Assembly (NCBI RefSeq): GCF_004016505.1
Contig: NZ_SACR01000002.1
Span: 372,001-436,000 of the forward strand
Direction: 5' to 3'
DNA from: Rubrivivax rivuli
GTDB taxonomy: Bacteria; Pseudomonadota; Gammaproteobacteria; Burkholderiales; Burkholderiaceae_C
Length of the DNA stretch: 64,000 nt
The translations under genes were made by a program, and so were the position numbers. Positions 35,415 to 43,800 of the stretch are shown in pieces (positions within the stretch are counted from its first letter, which is position 1; the number at the start of each line of letters is the position of its first letter). The notes below the pieces were generated by a model. It had not been told where the DNA came from. It saw nothing but the letters and a program-made list of their open reading frames with translations, and did no database searches.

Positions 35415-36035
35415 TCAGGCCAGGTGCGGACGCAAGTCCACCACGGCCTGCCGTGCGCGGGCGAGGAAATCGCGCTTGTCTTCACCGGCCTGCAGTTGCA
35501 GCGGCGCGCCGAAGGTCACGGTGCACAGGATCGGCACCGGCACCACCTCGCCTTTGGGCATGACGCGCTGCACGTTGTCGACCCACGCCGGGATCAGCTG
35601 CACCTGCGGGAACTGCTCGGCCAGGTGGAACAGGCCGCTCTTGAAGGCCTGCGGCTCGCCCTTGTTGCTGCGCGTGCCCTCCGGAAAGATCACCAGCGAA
35701 TCGCCGTTGCCCAAGGCCTGCACCAGCGGCTCCAGCGGGTCTTGGTCGTCGGTGCGCGTGCGGCTCACGTAGACGGCGTTGAAGACCTCGCGCGTGATCC
35801 AGTGCTTCAGCGGCGTGGCCGTCCAGTAATCCTTGGCCGCGATGGGCCGCGTGACCGCGCGCAGCTCATGCGGCAGCGCCGCCCAGATCAGCACCCAGTC
35901 GAGGTGGCTCTGGTGATTGGCGAAGTAGATGCGCTGCTCGGCCTTGGGCGGGCAGCCCTTCCAGTGCCCCTGCGCGCCCGTGATCAGGCGCGCAATGAAG
36001 GCCAGCAGGCCGCCCGCAACATCGGCGCGTGTCAT
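35415..36035 (-). CDS. 1-acyl-sn-glycerol-3-phosphate acyltransferase family protein (PlsC-like)
   Basis: 206 residues with the acyltransferase motifs NHQSHLD (HX4D catalytic pair) and FPEGTRS. One N-terminal hydrophobic stretch (LLAFIARLI). Transfers an acyl chain to lysophosphatidate, giving phosphatidate. Seven bases ahead of the CdsA-like gene, consistent with consecutive steps in phospholipid synthesis. Shorter than classical PlsC (about 240). Confidence 0.88.
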   Translation of the reverse strand: MTRADVAGGLLAFIARLITGAQGHWKGCPPKAEQRIYFANHQSHLDWVLIWAALPHELRAVTRPIAAKDYWTATPLKHWITREVFNAVYVSRTRTDDQDPLEPLVQALGNGDSLVIFPEGTRSNKGEPQAFKSGLFHLAEQFPQVQLIPAWVDNVQRVMPKGEVVPVPILCTVTFGAPLQLQAGEDKRDFLARARQAVVDLRPHLA

Positions 36036-36057
36036 GGGCGGAGGGTTTGCGACACCG

Positions 36058-37659
36058 TCAGTGTCTGAAATGGCGGGTGCCGGTGAAGACCATGGCGATG
36101 CCGCGTTCGTCGGCCGCCGCGATCACCTCGTCGTCGCGCATGCTGCCACCGGGCTGGATGACGCAGGTGGCGCCTTCGTCGATCACCACGTCCAGCCCGT
36201 CACGGAAGGGGAAGAACGCATCGCTGGCCACGGCCGAGCCGGCCAGACTCAGGCCGGCCGCGTTGGCCTTCACACGCGCGATGCGCGCGCTGTCGAGCCG
36301 GCTCATCTGGCCGGCACCCACGCCCAGCGTGGCGCCGCCGCCGCAGAAGACGATGGCGTTGCTCTTCACGAACTTGGCCACCTTCCAGGCGAAGAGCAGG
36401 TCGTCCATCTGCGCCGCCGTGGGCGCCAGCCTGGTGACCACGCGCAGCTCGCCCGGCGCCACGTTCTTCACGTCGGGCGTCTGCAGCAGCATGCCGCCGC
36501 CCACCCGCTTGAAGTCCAGCGCGTTGGCGTCGGCGCCCAGCGGCACCTCCAGCAAGCGCACGTTCTGCTTGGCGGCGAAGAGCGCCCGTGCCTCGGGCGT
36601 GATGGCCGGTGCGATCAGCACCTCCACGAACTGCTTGTGCTCGCCGATCTGCCGCGCCGTGGCTTCGTCCAGCGGACGGTTGAACGCGAGGATGCCGCCG
36701 AAGGCCGAGGTGGGGTCGGTCTTCCACGCCTGGATGTAGGCCGCCACCTGGCTGCTGCCTACCGCCACGCCGCAGGGGTTGGCATGCTTGACGATCACGC
36801 AGGCCGGCACGTCGAAGGTCTTGACGCACTCCCAGGCGGCGTCGGCATCGGCGATGTTGTTGTAGCTGAGCTCCTTGCCCTGCAGCTGCACCCAGCCGGC
36901 CAGCAGGCCCGGGGCGACCTTGGCGTCGCGGTAGAAGGCGGCGGCCTGGTGCGGGTTCTCGCCGTAGCGCATGTCCTGCGTCTTGGTGAGCTGCAGCGTG
37001 TAGGTGGCGGGGAAAGGCTCGCGCGCGGGCACGGCGTCGGCCTGTGACTCCACGCCCGGCTGCAGCGCGCCGAGGTAGTTGCTGATCATGCCGTCGTAGG
37101 CCGCGGTGTGTGCATACACCTTCTTGGCCAGGCGGAACTTGGTGCTGCGCTGCAGGCCGCCGGCACGCAGCTCGGCCAGCACTTGCGCGTAGTCGCTCGG
37201 GTCGATGAGCACCGCCACATCGGCCCAGTTCTTGGCCGCGGCGCGCAGCATGGCCGGGCCGCCGATGTCGATGTTCTCGATGGCGTCTTCCAGCGTGCAA
37301 TCGGGCCGCGCGGTGGCCATCGCGAAGGGGTAGAGGTTGACCACCAGCAGGTCGATGGTCTGGATGCCGTGCGCGGCCAGCGCGGCCATGTGCTCGGGGA
37401 GGTCGCGCCGCGCCAGCAGGCCACCGTGGATGCGCGGGTGCAGCGTCTTCACGCGGCCGTCCAGCATCTCGGGGAAGCCGGTCACTTCGGCCACCTCGGT
37501 GACGGCCAGCCCGGCATCGGCCAGCAGCCGCGCGGTGCCGCCGGTGGACAGCAGGCGCACGCCCTGCGCAGCCAGGGCCTGGGCAAATTCGACGACGCCG
37601 GTCTTGTCGGAGACCGAGATCAGGGCGGTGAGGGGGGCGTTGCTGGTAGGTGCAGCCAA
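36058..37659 (-). CDS. purH: bifunctional AICAR transformylase/IMP cyclohydrolase PurH
   Basis: 533 residues, full length. N-terminal IMP cyclohydrolase ([46 protein letters not shown]) and C-terminal AICAR formyltransferase ([41 protein letters not shown]). Catalyses the last two steps of IMP synthesis. Upstream neighbours are fis and dusB on the same strand; 34 bases separate it from fis. Downstream plsC follows by 22 bases. Confidence 0.98.
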   Translation of the reverse strand: MAAPTSNAPLTALISVSDKTGVVEFAQALAAQGVRLLSTGGTARLLADAGLAVTEVAEVTGFPEMLDGRVKTLHPRIHGGLLARRDLPEHMAALAAHGIQTIDLLVVNLYPFAMATARPDCTLEDAIENIDIGGPAMLRAAAKNWADVAVLIDPSDYAQVLAELRAGGLQRSTKFRLAKKVYAHTAAYDGMISNYLGALQPGVESQADAVPAREPFPATYTLQLTKTQDMRYGENPHQAAAFYRDAKVAPGLLAGWVQLQGKELSYNNIADADAAWECVKTFDVPACVIVKHANPCGVAVGSSQVAAYIQAWKTDPTSAFGGILAFNRPLDEATARQIGEHKQFVEVLIAPAITPEARALFAAKQNVRLLEVPLGADANALDFKRVGGGMLLQTPDVKNVAPGELRVVTRLAPTAAQMDDLLFAWKVAKFVKSNAIVFCGGGATLGVGAGQMSRLDSARIARVKANAAGLSLAGSAVASDAFFPFRDGLDVVIDEGATCVIQPGGSMRDDEVIAAADERGIAMVFTGTRHFRH

Positions 37660-37693
37660 GATGCGCTTTCCTTGCGGCCGGCGAGGGCCGCGT

Positions 37694-37930
37694 TCATTTC
37701 AGAAGCTTGTGGTCGAGCAGCTTGCGCCGCAGCGTGTTGCGGTTGATGCCCAGCCATTCGGCGGCCTTGCTCTGGTTGCCCTCGGCGTGGCGCAGCACCA
37801 CCTCCAGCAACGGCTTCTCGGCCGCGCCGAGAAAGAGCTCGTGCAGGTCGGCGGGGTCGGCACCGCGCAGGTCTTTCAGGTACTGCTCCACGCTCGTGCG
37901 GATGCAGGCATCGATGTCTTTCTTGCTCAT
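37694..37930 (-). CDS. fis: Fis family DNA-binding protein
   Basis: 78 residues. The C-terminal helix-turn-helix [22 protein letters not shown] is the Fis recognition fold. N-terminal part shorter than in enterobacteria, as usual for betaproteobacterial Fis. Nucleoid protein that bends DNA and modulates transcription. Overlaps dusB by four bases, the conserved dusB-fis pair. Confidence 0.95.
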   Translation of the reverse strand: MSKKDIDACIRTSVEQYLKDLRGADPADLHELFLGAAEKPLLEVVLRHAEGNQSKAAEWLGINRNTLRRKLLDHKLLK

Positions 37931-38994
37931 GCGGCTTGGGCCGCCGGCTCGGTGGCTTCGGCGCCGTCTTCATCGTTGGCGGCCAGGGCCGCGGCCTGCT
38001 GAGGCAGCAGCGGGTGCGTCTCGGCCAGGGACTCGAAGTAGTCGTTCACCGCGCGCAACTGCGCGCCGGTGTCGTCGATCAGGTTCATCTCGGCGCGGAA
38101 GGCCTCGCCGCCGGGCAGGGCCCGCACCGCCCAGCCGATGTGCTTGCGCGCGCTGCGCACGCCAATGTGCTCGCCGTACAGGCCGTAGTGCTGGTGCAGG
38201 TGCTCGGTGAGCCAGCGCCGCACCTCGTGCGTGGCCGGCGGCGGCAGGTGCTCGCCAGTGGCCAGGAAATGCAGGATCTCGCGGAAGATCCAGGGCCGGC
38301 CCTGTGCCGCGCGGCCGATCATCAGCGCATCGGCGCCCGTGGCGCGCAGCACCTGCAGCGCCTTCTCGGGGCTGTGGATGTCGCCGTTGGCCACCACCGG
38401 GATCTTCAGCGCCGCCTTCACCGCGGCCACGGTGTCGTACTCGGCGCAGCCCTTGTAGCCCTGCTCGCGCGTGCGGCCGTGCACGGTGACCATGGCCACG
38501 CCCGCACTCTCGGCCATCTTCGCCAGGCGCACGGCGTTGCGTTCGGCCTGGCACCAGCCGGTGCGCATCTTCAGCGTCACGGGCACGTTCAGCGGCGCGC
38601 AGGCGGCCACCACGGCCTCGACGATGGCGGTGGCCAGCGGCTCGTCCTGCATCAGCGCCGAGCCGGCCCACTTGTTGCACACCTTCTTGGCCGGGCAGCC
38701 CATGTTGATGTCGATGATCTGCGCGCCGCGGTCGACGTTGTAGCGCGCGGCATCGGCCATCTCGGCAGGGTCCACACCGGCGATCTGCACCGCGATGGGC
38801 GCCGGCTCGCCTTCGTGGTCGGCCCGGCGCGAGGTCTTCAGGCTCTTCCAGAGCTCACGCTTGCTGGTGACCATCTCGCTGACCGCATAGCCCGCGCCGA
38901 GACTGCGGCACAGCATGCGGAAAGGGCGGTCGGTGACACCGGCCATCGGTGCGACGAACAGCTTGTTCGGCAGTTCGATGGAGCCGATGCGCAT
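37927..38994 (-). CDS. dusB: tRNA-dihydrouridine synthase DusB
   Basis: 355 residues. FMN/TIM barrel with LFVAPMAGVTDRPFR at the N-terminus, NMGCPAKKVCNKWAGSALM (catalytic Cys in the loop), TLKMRTGW, VHGRTREQGY and VVANGDI. Reduces uridine in tRNA at positions of the DusB class using FMN and NADPH. The Ala/Glu-rich C-terminal tail is non-conserved. First gene of dusB-fis; a -10-like TATACT lies upstream at 39035-39040. Confidence 0.96.
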   Translation of the reverse strand: MRIGSIELPNKLFVAPMAGVTDRPFRMLCRSLGAGYAVSEMVTSKRELWKSLKTSRRADHEGEPAPIAVQIAGVDPAEMADAARYNVDRGAQIIDINMGCPAKKVCNKWAGSALMQDEPLATAIVEAVVAACAPLNVPVTLKMRTGWCQAERNAVRLAKMAESAGVAMVTVHGRTREQGYKGCAEYDTVAAVKAALKIPVVANGDIHSPEKALQVLRATGADALMIGRAAQGRPWIFREILHFLATGEHLPPPATHEVRRWLTEHLHQHYGLYGEHIGVRSARKHIGWAVRALPGGEAFRAEMNLIDDTGAQLRAVNDYFESLAETHPLLPQQAAALAANDEDGAEATEPAAQAA

Positions 38995-39034
38995 GGAAGG
39001 GAGGGCCGGTGGTGGTGCTGAAAAATGAGGCGCG

Positions 39035-39040
39035 AGTATA
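39035..39040 (-). promoter_or_regulatory. candidate -10 element for dusB-fis
   Basis: The minus strand reads TATACT followed by CGCGCC, 40 bases before the dusB ATG at 38994. It is the best match to the -10 consensus among the sites noted. No clear -35. Confidence 0.45.
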
Positions 39041-39091
39041 GCCAGCCCACCCGCCAGCGGCCTTGCACGGCCTGGGCCCGGGCGGCCTGCC

Positions 39092-39097
39092 CATAAT
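39092..39097 (+). promoter_or_regulatory. candidate -10 element, near-leaderless
   Basis: CATAAT followed by CCGGCC and, 11 bases on, the ATG at 39109. Transcription would begin within a few bases of the start codon. No -35 at correct spacing. Confidence 0.3.
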
Positions 39098-39108
39098 CCG
39101 GCCTCCCG

Positions 39109-39591
39109 ATGGAAGCCTGGTTCCTGTCCCTCCTGCACACGCTGGCCGAGCCGACCTACGGCCTCGCCGTCGTCTTCCTCGTGGCCGTGGTCTCGGCCAC
39201 GCTGCTGCCCATGGGCAGCGAGTTCGCCGTCATCGGCCTGCTCAAGCTCAACGCCGATCTGTTCTGGCCGGCCGTGCTGGTGGCCACCGTCGGCAACACG
39301 ATCGGCGGCGCCATCAGCTGGTGGATGGGCTACGGCGCCGAAGCCCTGTACGAGAAGATCCAGCACAAGAAACTGGAACTGCGGGCCCTGCGCTGGCTGG
39401 AGAAGCTCGGCCCCAAGGCCTGCCTGCTGAGCTGGCTGCCCGCGGTGGGCGACCCGCTGTGCGCGCTGGCCGGCTGGCTCAAGCTGCCTTTCTGGCCCTG
39501 CGTGTTCTACATGGCCATCGGCAAGTTCCTGCGCTACGTCACGATGACGGCGGCGCTGCTGTGGCTCTTTCCGGGGCAGTTGAGTCTGTAA
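39109..39591 (+). CDS. YqaA/SNARE-associated family inner-membrane protein
   Basis: 160 residues with about four membrane segments; resembles the VTT/DedA domain (SATLLPMGSEFAVIGLL, GNTIGGAISWWMGY, PAVGDPLCALAGWLKLPFW). The Gly-Asn-Thr-x-Gly-Gly turn is typical of YqaA. DedA-type proteins are thought to move lipids or maintain the proton gradient; the role of YqaA itself is unsettled. Divergent from dusB. Confidence 0.88.
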   Translation: MEAWFLSLLHTLAEPTYGLAVVFLVAVVSATLLPMGSEFAVIGLLKLNADLFWPAVLVATVGNTIGGAISWWMGYGAEALYEKIQHKKLELRALRWLEKLGPKACLLSWLPAVGDPLCALAGWLKLPFWPCVFYMAIGKFLRYVTMTAALLWLFPGQLSL

Positions 39592-39628
39592 CGGGGTTGT
39601 GGCCTTCGCCAGCAGCGCGGCAGGCCGC

Positions 39629-39634
39629 CACAAT
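39629..39634 (+). promoter_or_regulatory. candidate -10 element for the M32 carboxypeptidase gene
   Basis: CACAAT then GCCGGCC, 32 bases before the ATG at 39667. Weak match to -10; included because it fits the pattern seen before other genes. Confidence 0.25.
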
Positions 39635-39666
39635 GCCGGCCTCTTCTGCCCGCCCTGCCGCAAGCC

Positions 39667-41160
39667 ATGAGCACCGCCACCCCCGCCTACGAACAGCTGG
39701 CCTCCACCTGGACGCGCCTGCACAACCTCGAACACCTGCAGGCCATCGCCGGCTGGGACCACGCCGCCAACATGCCCCCCAAGGGCAACGAGGCGCGCGC
39801 GGCCGCGCTGGCCGAGATGGCCGCGCTGCTGCACCGCATGCGCACCGACCCGAACCTGGGCCACGGCCTGCAGTGCGCCGAGCAGGAGCCGCTGAGCGAA
39901 GAGCAGCGCGCCAACCTGCGCGAGATGCAGCGCCAGTGGCAGGCCGCCACCGCGCTGCCCGAAAGCCTGGTGCAGCGCCAGCAGATCGTCACCTCGCGCT
40001 GCGAACACGCCTGGCGCCAGCAGCGCCCGGCCAACGACTGGGCCGGCTTCGCACCGCAGCTCAAGGAAGTGCTGGCCCTGGCGCGTGAAGAGGCCCAGCT
40101 GCTGGCCGACAAGAGCGGCCTGCGCCCCTACGACGCGCTGATGGACCGATTCGAGCCTGGCATGCGCTGCACGCAGGTCGATCAGGTCTTCGGCGACGTG
40201 CGGCGCTGGCTGCCAGGCCTGATCCAGCAGGTCATCGCCAAGCAGGCGCAGGAAGACGTGATCCTGCCCGTGGGGCCCTTCGCCATCGAGAAACAGCGGG
40301 CGCTGTGCGAGCAGGTCATCCGCCTGCTCGGCTTCGATTTCGAGGCCGGCCGGCTCGATGTCAGCACCCACCCCTTCTGCGGCGGCGTGCCGGAGGACGT
40401 GCGCCTGACCACGCGCTTCCGCGATGACGAGTTCATCACCAGCCTGATGGGCACCATCCACGAAACCGGCCACGGCCGCTACGAGCAGAACCTGCCGCGC
40501 GAGTGGCTCGGCCAGCCCATGGCGCAGGCGCGCAGCATGGCGCTGCACGAGAGCCAGAGCCTGAGCTTCGAGATGCAGCTGGGCAGCCACCCCGGCTTCG
40601 TGGCGCGCCTGGCACCCATGGTCACCGCCACCTTCGGCGCGCAGCCGGCCTTCACGCCGCAGAACCTGCACCGGCTCATCACGCGCGTGAAGCCCGGGTT
40701 CATCCGTGTCGATGCCGACGAAGTCACCTACCCGGCCCACGTCATCCTGCGCTACGAGATCGAGAAAGCGCTGATCGAAGGCGAGGTCGAGGTCGACGAC
40801 ATCCCGGCGCTGTGGGACGCGAAGATGATGGAGCTGCTGGGCGTCGACACGCGCGGCAACTTCAAGGACGGCGCCATGCAGGACGTGCACTGGCCCTCGG
40901 GCCTGTTCGGCTACTTCCCGTGCTACTCGCTGGGCGCGATGTACGCGGCGCAGTGGTTCGCCACCATGCGCCGGCAGATGCCCGACCTGGACGCCCGCAT
41001 CGGCGCGGGCGACCTCGCCCCGGTGTTCGACTGGCTGCGCGACAACATCTGGACGCAGGCCAGCCGCTGGACCACCGACGAGCTGGCCCGCCGGGCCAGC
41101 GGTGAGCCGCTGAACGCGGCCCACTTCAAGGCGCACCTGGAAACGCGCTACCTGGGCTGA
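39667..41160 (+). CDS. M32 family metallocarboxypeptidase (carboxypeptidase Taq)
   Basis: 497 residues. Zinc motif HETGH at 265-269 (HExxH), followed by GRYEQNLP, then the third-ligand region ALHESQSLSFE, all family hallmarks; DEVTYPAHVILRYEIE is also conserved. Cytoplasmic enzyme removing C-terminal residues from peptides. No signal peptide. Ends two bases before the convergent hypothetical gene. Confidence 0.96.
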   Translation: MSTATPAYEQLASTWTRLHNLEHLQAIAGWDHAANMPPKGNEARAAALAEMAALLHRMRTDPNLGHGLQCAEQEPLSEEQRANLREMQRQWQAATALPESLVQRQQIVTSRCEHAWRQQRPANDWAGFAPQLKEVLALAREEAQLLADKSGLRPYDALMDRFEPGMRCTQVDQVFGDVRRWLPGLIQQVIAKQAQEDVILPVGPFAIEKQRALCEQVIRLLGFDFEAGRLDVSTHPFCGGVPEDVRLTTRFRDDEFITSLMGTIHETGHGRYEQNLPREWLGQPMAQARSMALHESQSLSFEMQLGSHPGFVARLAPMVTATFGAQPAFTPQNLHRLITRVKPGFIRVDADEVTYPAHVILRYEIEKALIEGEVEVDDIPALWDAKMMELLGVDTRGNFKDGAMQDVHWPSGLFGYFPCYSLGAMYAAQWFATMRRQMPDLDARIGAGDLAPVFDWLRDNIWTQASRWTTDELARRASGEPLNAAHFKAHLETRYLG

Positions 41161-41161
41161 T

Positions 41162-41608
41162 TCAGCGCGGCTGGGCAGGGCGGCCGTCGAGCGAACGGCC
41201 GTCGTCGAATTCTGTGGGCGCCTCGGCGCGCTGGATGGTCATGAAGTCGGTGTGGCTCATCTCCTCGATGACCACCGTCTTCTCGATGTCGAAGGGCTGG
41301 TTGCTGACCTCGGCGCGGCGCGCTTCCAGGCTGTCCATCACGCGGTGCAGCAGGTCCTGCAGCGGCCGGTCGTCTTCAGGCAAGGGCAGGCTGGCCAGTT
41401 GCGAGGCGATGCGGCCCAGCGCGGGCGTCGACGCCGCGGCCAGCGCGGGCAGGCCCTCGGCCAGCAGGCCCCGCTCCAGCGCCGCCAGATGAGGCAGCAC
41501 CTCGCGCGAGCCGCGCACGCGGTCGAGCAGGCGGCCCAGCGCTTCAGCCATCAGCCGCCCGCGCAGGCGGTCTTGGGGGGCAGGGCTGGGCGGTGGGGAA
41601 AGGCTCAT
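41162..41608 (-). CDS. hypothetical protein, predicted helical
   Basis: 148 residues from ATG 41608. A Pro-rich start (MSLSPPPSPAPQDRL) is followed by a helical, Leu-rich region and an acidic C-terminal stretch (FDIEKTVVIEEMSHTDFMTI). No signal, no membrane helix, no recognised family. Codon composition is like its neighbours and the frame is uninterrupted, so it is likely real. Lies convergent with the M32 carboxypeptidase gene. Confidence 0.6.
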   Translation of the reverse strand: MSLSPPPSPAPQDRLRGRLMAEALGRLLDRVRGSREVLPHLAALERGLLAEGLPALAAASTPALGRIASQLASLPLPEDDRPLQDLLHRVMDSLEARRAEVSNQPFDIEKTVVIEEMSHTDFMTIQRAEAPTEFDDGRSLDGRPAQPR

Positions 41609-41729
41609 GTTCGGGCTCGAAGCAGGCGGCGGGCTCGCGCATGGCGCATGTTGCCGCAAGCCAGCCCGCACGTCACCGACGTGGGCGCCGGCAGCGACAT
41701 TTCGTCACGTTGAGCCCGCCCGGGCGGCC

Positions 41730-42992
41730 TCAGCGCGCGGCCAGCGCGCGCTCCAGGTCGTTCAACACCTCGTCCAGGCGCTGCAGCGCCCGACCCGCCT
41801 CGGTGCGCGAAGCCGGCAGGGCCGCCGGGCGGCGACCGATGCGGCGGCGCAACAAGCGCCGCTGGGCATCGTCCAGCACGGCCTCGTCCAGCACCAGGCC
41901 CTGCGCGGACAGCGTGGCGCGCAGTTCGCTGCGGCGTGAACGCAGGTCGGCCCGCGTGTGCTGGTAGGCGTGTTCGGCCAGCACGCGCCGCTGCGAGTAG
42001 CCGAAGGTGTTGGCCAGGAACATCTCCGGGTCGGCGTGGTCGGGCTCGAAGAGCAGGATGTCGGTGCCCGGATGGCTGGCCTCGTAGCCCTTCATGCCCA
42101 GTTCCAGGCGCGAGTGGATGAGCGAGCGGAAGGTCTGGCTCAGCACCAGCGGCAGGCCGCCGGCTACCAGCTGCGGAATGCGCTCGCTGGCACCGCCCAG
42201 CACGCGGTGGCGCGGGGCTTCGCGGGAAGAGGCGCCGCGGGCATCGAAAGGCACCAGCGGGTTCAGGCACAGCAGCAGGTCCAGGCCCTCGTCCAGCAGC
42301 ACGCGGGCGTGCAGCGTCTTCTTCAGGGCACCGTCCACGTACCAGCGGCCGTTGATGGGCTCGGGTGGGAACAGCCCGGGCAGCGCGGCACTGGCGGCCA
42401 CGGCCTGCGAGATGGGCACGTGGTCCCAGCCGGGCAGGCCGAAGGGCGCGGCCTCGCCGCTGTCCAGGTCGGTGGCCACCAGCACCAGGCGGCGGCCGCG
42501 CTCACGCTGGAGCTGGCGGAAATCGTTGCTGCGGCCGGGTGCGGAGAACACCTGCGCCAGTTGGGCCTGCAGCGCGGCGTTGCTGAACAGTCCCGCAGGC
42601 AGCACGCGCCCCAGGCGTTCGGCCGCGGCCAACAAGGTGCGGCCGCGCACGGTGACGTCCCAAGCGGCCTGGCCGGCCAGCCGCGGGGCGGCCAGCAGAC
42701 GCTGGGCGTACTCCTGCCACGCGGGGCGGAAGAAGAGCCCGGGGCGGATCAGATCGGTGGCCGGCCCCTCGTTCTCGACGAAGGAGGTGCACAGCTGCCT
42801 GGGCGTCAGGCCATTGGCGAGGCCCGCGGCGATGAAGCTGCCGGCCGAAACACCGACGTAGCCGTCGAGCGCCGTGAAGTCGAGACCCGGCAGGGCCTCG
42901 GCCAGGGCGCAGAGCGCGCCAATCTCGTAGATGGCGCCGAGCGGTCCGCCGCCGGCCAGGGCCAGCCCGATGCGCGGGCGCGTTACGGGCAC
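41730..42992 (-). CDS. patatin-like phospholipase, cytoplasmic
   Basis: 420 residues, no signal peptide. Catalytic features: oxyanion loop GGGPLGA near residue 15, nucleophile Ser in GVSAGS near 50, and the Asp in VDGALKK near 215. Patatin domain extends to about residue 290; the C-terminal third is helical and of unknown role (EMFLANTFGYSQRRVLAEHAY). Hydrolyses acyl esters of lipids, and some relatives act on granule-bound lipids. It is encoded 34 bases downstream of the phasin gene on the same strand, which makes PHA or lipid granules a plausible site of action. Confidence 0.88.
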   Translation of the reverse strand: MPVTRPRIGLALAGGGPLGAIYEIGALCALAEALPGLDFTALDGYVGVSAGSFIAAGLANGLTPRQLCTSFVENEGPATDLIRPGLFFRPAWQEYAQRLLAAPRLAGQAAWDVTVRGRTLLAAAERLGRVLPAGLFSNAALQAQLAQVFSAPGRSNDFRQLQRERGRRLVLVATDLDSGEAAPFGLPGWDHVPISQAVAASAALPGLFPPEPINGRWYVDGALKKTLHARVLLDEGLDLLLCLNPLVPFDARGASSREAPRHRVLGGASERIPQLVAGGLPLVLSQTFRSLIHSRLELGMKGYEASHPGTDILLFEPDHADPEMFLANTFGYSQRRVLAEHAYQHTRADLRSRRSELRATLSAQGLVLDEAVLDDAQRRLLRRRIGRRPAALPASRTEAGRALQRLDEVLNDLERALAAR

Positions 42993-43026
42993 GGCAAGGC
43001 TCGGACGCCGACGTCAGCGGCCTGGA

Positions 43027-43608
43027 TCAGGCGGCAGCTGCCGGCTTGGCGGCGGTCTTGCGGGCGCGCTTGACGGGCGCCTTCTCGGCCACGGCTTCCA
43101 CGGCGGCGGGCTTGGCCACCGGCTTGGCCTTCACAGCCTTCGCGGCCGGCTTGGCGGCGGCCTTCACGGCAGCCTTCGGCGCCGCGCCCTTGCCCAGCTT
43201 GGCCACGGCGGCGGCCAGCGCGTCCACGCGCTCGGCCAGGGCCTGCACGTCCTTCGCGGTGGGCACGCCCAGCTTGTTCAGCGCCTTGGCGGTGCGGGCT
43301 TCGAAGATGCTCTCCAGCTTGTCCCAGTTCTGGCCGGCCTTGTTGCTGACGGTGTCGGCCATCGCGCTCATCTTGCCGGTGACTTCGCTGATCTTCTCTT
43401 CGGCGATGCCCTGCGTCTTCTTCTGCAGCGTCATGCCTTCCTTGACCAGGGCCTCGAAGACCTTGGTGCCTTCTTCCTGGGCCTTGCTGAAGGCGCCCAT
43501 GCCGGCCAGCCAGATCTGCTGGGCCGAATCCTTCACGGCGCCGGCCAGTTGACTGTGCTTCGCAGCTTCGGGGGCGCTGGGGGCGGCGGCTTTCGTCTTC
43601 TTGACCAT
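43027..43608 (-). CDS. phasin family protein (PHA granule-associated)
   Basis: 193 residues. The N-terminal helical domain (IWLAGMGAFSKAQEEGTKVFEALVKEGM) is the phasin signature (TIGR01837 type). A Leu-zipper-like helix follows, then an Ala/Lys/Pro-rich tail (APKAAVKAAAKPAAKAVKA-like, about 150-193) like the histone-H1-like tail of PhaF, which binds DNA. Such proteins coat PHA granules and can tie them to the nucleoid. Upstream of the cytoplasmic patatin gene. Confidence 0.93.
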   Translation of the reverse strand: MVKKTKAAAPSAPEAAKHSQLAGAVKDSAQQIWLAGMGAFSKAQEEGTKVFEALVKEGMTLQKKTQGIAEEKISEVTGKMSAMADTVSNKAGQNWDKLESIFEARTAKALNKLGVPTAKDVQALAERVDALAAAVAKLGKGAAPKAAVKAAAKPAAKAVKAKPVAKPAAVEAVAEKAPVKRARKTAAKPAAAA

Positions 43609-43800
43609 GGTGGCTTCCTCTGGGTTGCTGCGGCCGAAGCCGCTTGTTGTGGGGGCTGGTGCCACGGCGCGGAATGCGGCAACACCACGACGATGAATAT
43701 AGGGTTCCCCCCTGGGGGGCGCAGCCTAAATCTCTAGTGAGACGGCTCTATGCTGTGCGCCCACCGCACCACCCTGAACCATCCCCGCGAGGAGCACTGC

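Noticed and set aside
38995..41136. Upstream extension of dusB to over 1000 codons
   Set aside because: DusB homology begins at 38994 and the extension covers the antisense of the M32 carboxypeptidase gene.
43690..43710. TATATT on the minus strand upstream of the phasin gene as a promoter
   Set aside because: No -35 and it lies 88 bases from the start codon; kept as unproven.
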